This document shows positions 5,930 to 9,874 of a stretch of 9,874 bases of DNA, piece after piece. The notes below the pieces were generated by a model, which was not told the DNA's origin, searched no databases, and saw only the letters and a list, made by a program, of their open reading frames with translations. Source of the DNA: JAHFUI01 sp041485905 (GTDB taxonomy: Bacteria > Acidobacteriota > Vicinamibacteria > Vicinamibacterales > CAVVIG01). The translations under genes and the position numbers were made by a program. The stretch covers positions 1 to 9,874 of the forward strand of contig JBGPKK010000174.1 of the NCBI GenBank assembly GCA_041485905.1, given 5' to 3'. How positions within the stretch are numbered: position 1 is the stretch's first letter; each line of letters begins with the position of its first letter.

Positions 5930-8538
5930 CAGCGGGCCGTGAGAATGGAGTTGAACAGGAGTCGGAAGGTCGCGTGCGACTGCGCGCGATGTTGGACAGG
6001 GAATCCGAGGAGCACGATGCGGCCCGCGCCGACTCTGACGTCGACGGCTGCCGGCCGGCCCGCGATCGCGGCCTCGCCTTCGATCCACCCGCTCACGAGT
6101 AGATCCGTGGTCCCATAGCGGGCGATGACACGTACACTCGTATCCGACTCGTCCGTACCGCGCCGTTCGGCAGCCGGCGCGCCGATACCGTAAGCCGAGC
6201 TGAACGCAAAGAAGCCGGCCGTTTGCGGATTCATTCCATATGACGCCGGATGCTGCGGGTCGAGATCGATTTTCACGATCGAGCCCGGGCAGAAGAACTC
6301 GTCGTTGCCAATTTCGTGCGCCACGTCCCGCAACGGCAGCTTGAACTCTGCCATTGCGAGGCTGCCGGCCTGATCGAGACAGATCAGCGTACCGCCGGCT
6401 TCGACGAAAGACTTGAGAGCGGCCATCCCCGCGTCGGCGAGCCCGCCGACATATTCAGACGGCACGACATCGGACCCATGGCCGGAGCGAAGCTGTTCGG
6501 CCGACGCCGACGGCAGAATGATGGCGTCGTACCGCCTGCGCAGATTGCCCGCGCGCACCTCGGCGTCGTTGATGCTCGTGAAGGGAAACCCATACTGCTC
6601 GAGCAGCCACCGCGTCCATCCTTCGTCGTCGTTCTCCACCCACGGCTTGTACAGAGCGACCCGTGCCGTGCCAATCGGACCGACGGCCGCGACCTTACGC
6701 GTGGTCGCGGTGGCCCTCAGTCCAAGTTCAGCCGCCAACTTTTCGACGATGGGACCGACGACCTTCGAGTGCGCGACAACAAGCGATCCCGCCGCGTACT
6801 TGTACCCGTCGACGTCGAGCGCACTGGGAAGCCAGGAAACAGCGGCGCCGGCGGCAACCAGGCGGTTCACCGCAAGCGCTCCGCCGTTGCCGCGTGCGTC
6901 GATCACGTAGTACGCGGGCTTGCTGGCGCCCCAGACCTTCGCGGGAGTCACGACGGCCTTCGTCAGGCGCGCCATGGCCGGCGCCTCGAACGGCCCTTCG
7001 ATTGTGCGGACGTCCACGCCCATCTGCGCCGGAAGCGTCCAGCCGGCCACGTCGAACGGCCGTTCGGGCGGCGCGCCGGGCGCCACGCGCCGGGCCGGAT
7101 AGTCCTGGCGCTCGAGCAGCGTCTTCACGTACGCGCGATACGGCTGCGCCAGCAGGATGATGTCGCTGCCCGCCGGAAAGGCGCGGCCGTCGGCGCCGAA
7201 TGGCTCGAGCGCGCGGTGTATTTCAATGCCTCCCAGCAGCAGCAGCTCCTCGAGCCTGGCGGACGCGTGAGGATCGAACTGATCGGGCGGGATGACGAAC
7301 GCAAACGGTCCGCCGCGCATCCCGTCCTCAATCGCGCGCCGTCCCATCTCGTAGAAGTTCTGGACGATCGGCTCGCGGTACGCGGCGACGGCGTGCAGCA
7401 GACCATGGACCGCGCTCAAGTCGTAATCGACGATGTCGCGGAGCGTCCATCGCCCGCCCTTCCAGGGATCGGGGAAATTGATCTGCGGCGTGTAAGTGGG
7501 GAGCCCTTTCAGACCGCGGAGCTCGCTCGCGGACACGTCGGTGGGGGAGGCGACATTCACGCCGGCCACTTCCGTCAGCAGGCAGACGGTGTTGTGGCCC
7601 AGAGGGGCCGAGTCTTCGTATCCGGGCCAGTAATAGTCGTAGATGGCGTTCGACACGACCCCGGCTCGACGATCGCGTTGCAGCTCGAGCGCCATCGCGC
7701 CGCCAAGCAGCGCCGCTTCGCGCCAGATCAGCGGATCGTAATTGCGATCGATCGGACCCAGGATGGGCGGCACGAACATGCGTGGGCCGTTGCCGGCCAT
7801 CTGATGCATGCTCAGAAAGACCTGCGGGTGCCACTCGGTGTAGAAGAACCGCGCGAGGTTGCGGCTCTCGGCCGTATTCATCATGAACGCGTCACGATTG
7901 ATGTCGTGACCGGCGTACTTGTGACCCAGCCACGGCATCGGGCCGCCTTCGAACGGCGTGTTCTTCGTTTTCTGATACCAGTCCACGACGAGCCGGTGGC
8001 CGTCGGGGTTCAACGACGGGATCAGGATGAGCACGACGTTCCGCAGCACGTCGAGCGTTTCCGGATCGGCCGACGTCGCCAGCTGGTAGAGAAGATCGTT
8101 GGACGCCTGCGTGCCGCCGATCTCCGCCGCGTGAATGCTGCTGCCGATCACCAGCACGGCTTTGTGCGTCGCTGCCAGCCGCCGCGCTTCGTCGGGGGCC
8201 AGCGTGCGTGGATCGGCCAGGCGCTGATTCGCGGCTCGGATCTGATTGAGGTTCTGGATATTCTCCGGAGAGCTGACAATGGCGGCGATCGTCCGATGTC
8301 CATCGGTGGTCGTTCCGATGTCGAGCACCTTGACGCGGCTCGATCGGGACGCAACGGTCTCGAAGTATCGCTCGATGTCAGCGGCGGCGGCGAGCTGCCC
8401 GTCGCTTCCCATCCGGAATCCAAAGTGCGATTCCGGCGTCGGCACCTGCGCCGCGAGTCGGGTGGCGACGAGCGGTTGCGCCAGCGCCGCGGTGCAGAGC
8501 GAGGTGGCGAGGACGCGCCGGATCGAACAGCCGACCAT
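5929..8538 (-). CDS. Secreted M14-family zinc carboxypeptidase with C-terminal glutamine-amidotransferase-like domain
   Basis: This complete gene of 869 residues begins with a signal peptide: R7-R8, a hydrophobic stretch about 9-30, and probable cleavage after the AA around residue 30. The protein should act in the periplasm or outside the cell. The M14 domain (about 50-390) keeps its active site: HAAE at 136-139 supplies two zinc ligands, H245 in LSMHQ supplies the third, NPDG is at 177-180, DINRD at 212-216 carries the substrate-binding Arg, and TE at 322-323 carries the catalytic Glu. The family removes C-terminal residues from peptides; the substrate here is unknown. A middle region of about 390-620 is followed by a class I glutamine-amidotransferase-like fold (about 623-869, with DAIILPS at 671-677, FVEAGGTLICLD at 711-722 and GRIVLLGF at 839-846). 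That domain lacks an obvious Cys-His-Glu triad and is probably non-catalytic. An in-frame TGA four codons upstream fixes this ATG as the first possible ATG start. No functional link to the helicase-methylase pair is evident. Confidence 0.95.
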   Translation of the reverse strand: MVGCSIRRVLATSLCTAALAQPLVATRLAAQVPTPESHFGFRMGSDGQLAAAADIERYFETVASRSSRVKVLDIGTTTDGHRTIAAIVSSPENIQNLNQIRAANQRLADPRTLAPDEARRLAATHKAVLVIGSSIHAAEIGGTQASNDLLYQLATSADPETLDVLRNVVLILIPSLNPDGHRLVVDWYQKTKNTPFEGGPMPWLGHKYAGHDINRDAFMMNTAESRNLARFFYTEWHPQVFLSMHQMAGNGPRMFVPPILGPIDRNYDPLIWREAALLGGAMALELQRDRRAGVVSNAIYDYYWPGYEDSAPLGHNTVCLLTEVAGVNVASPTDVSASELRGLKGLPTYTPQINFPDPWKGGRWTLRDIVDYDLSAVHGLLHAVAAYREPIVQNFYEMGRRAIEDGMRGGPFAFVIPPDQFDPHASARLEELLLLGGIEIHRALEPFGADGRAFPAGSDIILLAQPYRAYVKTLLERQDYPARRVAPGAPPERPFDVAGWTLPAQMGVDVRTIEGPFEAPAMARLTKAVVTPAKVWGASKPAYYVIDARGNGGALAVNRLVAAGAAVSWLPSALDVDGYKYAAGSLVVAHSKVVGPIVEKLAAELGLRATATTRKVAAVGPIGTARVALYKPWVENDDEGWTRWLLEQYGFPFTSINDAEVRAGNLRRRYDAIILPSASAEQLRSGHGSDVVPSEYVGGLADAGMAALKSFVEAGGTLICLDQAGSLAMAEFKLPLRDVAHEIGNDEFFCPGSIVKIDLDPQHPASYGMNPQTAGFFAFSSAYGIGAPAAERRGTDESDTSVRVIARYGTTDLLVSGWIEGEAAIAGRPAAVDVRVGAGRIVLLGFPVQHRAQSHATFRLLFNSILTAR

Positions 8539-8546
8539 CGCGGCGC

Positions 8547-8552
8547 ATCATA
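8547..8552 (-). promoter_or_regulatory. Extended -10 promoter candidate just before the M14 peptidase start
   Basis: On the minus strand the sequence reads TGTTATGAT, which is a TGn extended -10 with hexamer TATGAT (five of six bases match TATAAT). Only eight bases separate it from the ATG at 8538, so transcription would begin at or beside the start codon and give a leaderless mRNA. No good -35 is seen 16-18 bases upstream. A GGAGG at 8560-8564 lies 21 bases from the ATG, too far for a normal ribosome site. Confidence 0.45.
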
Positions 8553-8573
8553 ACAGACGCCTCCGGGGCAGAC

Positions 8574-8598
8574 ACTCACGGGTTCGTACGTGGGGGCC
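8574..8598 (-). promoter_or_regulatory. Copy 2 of the 25-base GGCCC-N12-CCGTGAGT element
   Basis: It matches the copy at 5844-5868 in both end blocks with identical spacing. Here the dyad is imperfect (CACG and CGTG around eight bases). It sits directly beside the GC-rich repeat-like stretch at 8599-8665, so it might be part of that repeat and not an independent binding site. Confidence 0.4.
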
Positions 8599-8665
8599 GG
8601 CTTCCGCCTTCGCATGAAGCTTCGGCGGACCGCCGTAGCCTTGGCGGAGGCGGTTAGGCGGACCG
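8599..8665. repeat. GC-rich intergenic repeat-like stretch with GGCGGACCG direct repeats
   Basis: GGCGGACCG occurs at 8624-8632 and again at 8657-8665. TCCGCC at 8604-8609 is complementary to GGCGGA at 8624-8629, and a GAAGCTTC palindrome lies between them, so the left half can fold. The translated shadow frames look like the short arginine-rich and glycine-rich fragments often mis-called over interspersed repeats in Acidobacteriota drafts. That similarity is recalled and not computed. It occupies the gap between the acidic repeat protein and the peptidase gene. Confidence 0.45.
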
Positions 8666-8678
8666 TGAGGGCGTCCTG

Positions 8679-9874
8679 TCAGGCCGACCGCGCCGACGAC
8701 TCGTCGTTGCCGTGGGTGATTTCGTCCAGCTTGGCTAGCAGCGCCGCGAAGCCGCACTGCTCCGGATCGAAGAGCCCCCATTCGTCCTGAGCGGGCTTGG
8801 TCGGCGCCGCCGATTTCCTGGCTCTGGTGAGGATGTCCGCGACGGCCGCCGGGTGCTGCGAAGACGCGAGCGGAGGCGGACTCTGCTCTTCCCGTCGCAC
8901 AACTGAGGGCGCCGGGTGGGACCGATCGGTGCGGAGGCGCTGCACATCCTGCCGCAGCGACGCGATTAATTCGCTCCAGTCAGGTTTGGGAGGCGCTTCA
9001 GGCGCGGCGGCGTGCGCGATCTGCGCGGTGGCCGGGACAGGGGCTGGTGCGGCTGCGACGAAGGCCGCCTCAGCTTCTTCCATGACCGCTTCCTCCTGCG
9101 CCTCGGCCAGAACGCCGTCGAGATTCGGCCACGTGCGTGACGCACCGAATGACAGGGGCATCCACAGCTCGACTCGGACGACCGGCGCCGGCTCCTCGAA
9201 CCAGTCCGTATCAATCGAATCCGAATCGTCGTCTCGCTCATCTTCCACCGTGACATCGGCCATCGACAGATCTGCCGAAGGCCGGACCACCCCGTGTTGG
9301 GGACCGAACGACGGCAGCGTCCACAGGTCGAGCCGGCCAGCAGACGCATCGTCGACCTGCAGCTCGTAGACGGTGGGTTCCTCAAGCGATGTGATGCAGG
9401 CGGCGTCAACCGCTGCCGTCAAATCCTCGGCAACCAGTTCCGCGATCGGCGACTCCGCGACGACGACGACCGGTGTTTCCTCCATCGCGTAGGCGACGGC
9501 CGGCAGTTCCTCGACAACCGGATCTGCAGCTGCCTGTTCGATCGCGGGGGCGAGGACTGACTCGTCGGCAACCAGTTCCGCGATCGGCGGCTCCTCCACG
9601 AGCACGACCGGTGTTTCCTCCATCGCGTAGGCGACGGCCGGCAGTGCCTCGACGACCGGATCTGCAGCTGCCTGTTCGATCGCGGTGGCGAGGACTGACT
9701 CCTCGGCAACCAGCTCCGCGATCAGCAGGTCCTCCACGGCGACTGGCGTTTCCTCCATCGCGCAGGCGACGGCCGGCAGTTCCTCGACGACCGGATCGGC
9801 AGCTGGCCGTGCTTCATCCGTCGAGATGTCGCCAGGCAGAGGCAGCGCGGTTTCGTCGCCAGCGCGCTGGGCGG
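8679..9874 (-). CDS. Acidic low-complexity protein with tandem 46-residue repeats; 5' end cut by window edge
   Basis: The frame is open from the right edge to a TGA at 8679-8681, giving 397 visible codons. The Met at 9758 is internal to a repeat unit, so it is unlikely to be the true start. The visible part begins with a short non-repeated segment, then Ala/Val/Glu/Pro-rich repeats containing ADPVVEELPAVAYAMEETPV. Next comes an acidic region with two copies of an LW-x-x-x-SFG motif (RLDLWTLPSFG and RVELWMPLSFG), then an Ala/Pro-rich linker. A probable helix (PDWSELIASLRQDVQRLR) and a conserved-looking C-terminal segment (DEWGLFDPEQCGFAALLAKL) close the protein. No catalytic motif, membrane segment or known domain is recognised in this portion. 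The composition suggests an extended linker joining an unseen N-terminal domain to a C-terminal interaction segment. It is separated from the peptidase gene by 140 bases, so a shared transcript is possible but not shown. Confidence 0.85.
   Translation of the reverse strand, partial: AQRAGDETALPLPGDISTDEARPAADPVVEELPAVACAMEETPVAVEDLLIAELVAEESVLATAIEQAAADPVVEALPAVAYAMEETPVVLVEEPPIAELVADESVLAPAIEQAAADPVVEELPAVAYAMEETPVVVVAESPIAELVAEDLTAAVDAACITSLEEPTVYELQVDDASAGRLDLWTLPSFGPQHGVVRPSADLSMADVTVEDERDDDSDSIDTDWFEEPAPVVRVELWMPLSFGASRTWPNLDGVLAEAQEEAVMEEAEAAFVAAAPAPVPATAQIAHAAAPEAPPKPDWSELIASLRQDVQRLRTDRSHPAPSVVRREEQSPPPLASSQHPAAVADILTRARKSAAPTKPAQDEWGLFDPEQCGFAALLAKLDEITHGNDESSARSA
9424..9805 (-). repeat. 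In-frame tandem repeat, period 138 bp, about 2.8 copies
   Basis: The anchor CGGCAACC on the plus strand recurs at 9428, 9566 and 9704, exactly 138 bases apart. The anchor around TTTCCTCCATCGCG recurs with steps of 138 and 135, so one unit has lost a single codon. Copies are nearly identical at DNA level, including synonymous positions, and differ mostly around the variable block VVLVEEPP/VVVVAESP/VAVEDL. Similarity stops near 9805 on the right and 9424 on the left. All length changes keep frame. Confidence 0.88.

Noticed and set aside
6250..8553. Open frame of 767 codons on the plus strand
   Set aside because: It runs antisense across almost all of the peptidase gene, whose family motifs are unmistakable. 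Its translation is Arg/His/Gly-rich without a domain, as expected for a shadow in high-GC DNA.
9756..9758. ATG at 9758 as start of the acidic protein
   Set aside because: This Met belongs to the repeat unit (MEETPV) and the frame continues open to the window edge with repeat-like sequence upstream.
9424..9805. CRISPR array or iteron cluster
   Set aside because: The repeats are 135-138 bases long, contiguous and in frame with a protein. There are no unique spacers.

Overview
The window is very GC-rich, and all four genes that can be supported lie on the minus strand, so transcription runs from right to left. No rRNA, tRNA, CRISPR array or recognisable transposase gene was found. A secreted M14 metallopeptidase with a C-terminal amidotransferase-like domain, the high GC and a GGCGGACC-type intergenic repeat suggest a soil-type Acidobacteriota, possibly Vicinamibacteria. 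That placement is inferred from family resemblance and not from a marker gene.

Right end, 9874 to 8679: the C-terminal 397 codons of an acidic, low-complexity protein with no recognised enzymatic domain. Its N-terminus lies outside the window. It carries a young tandem repeat of about 46 residues, a duplicated LW-x-x-x-SFG motif and a compact C-terminal segment. A 140-base gap follows. It holds a GC-rich repeat-like stretch, a 25-base element that recurs upstream of the helicase gene, and an extended -10 promoter candidate very close to the next start codon.

Middle, 8538 to 5929: a complete exported M14-family zinc carboxypeptidase of 869 residues with an intact catalytic set. The gap after it (5928 to 5742 with the preferred helicase start) contains a perfect 7-base inverted repeat with a 6-base loop and the second copy of the 25-base element.

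Left half, 5741 (or 5849) to 1: a two-gene module. A SNF2/HepA-type helicase ATPase is followed, after one TGA and one CGA codon, by a large Eco57I-like N6-adenine DNA methyltransferase in the same reading frame. The methyltransferase is open to the left edge (1096 codons seen) and looks nearly complete. The pair has the core gene content of class 1 DISARM (drmD plus drmMI) and of related helicase-methylase defence or restriction-modification loci. No nuclease, drmA, drmB or drmC is visible, and whatever follows lies beyond position 1. The likely joint role is self/non-self DNA discrimination: the methylase marks host DNA and the helicase acts on unmarked DNA.
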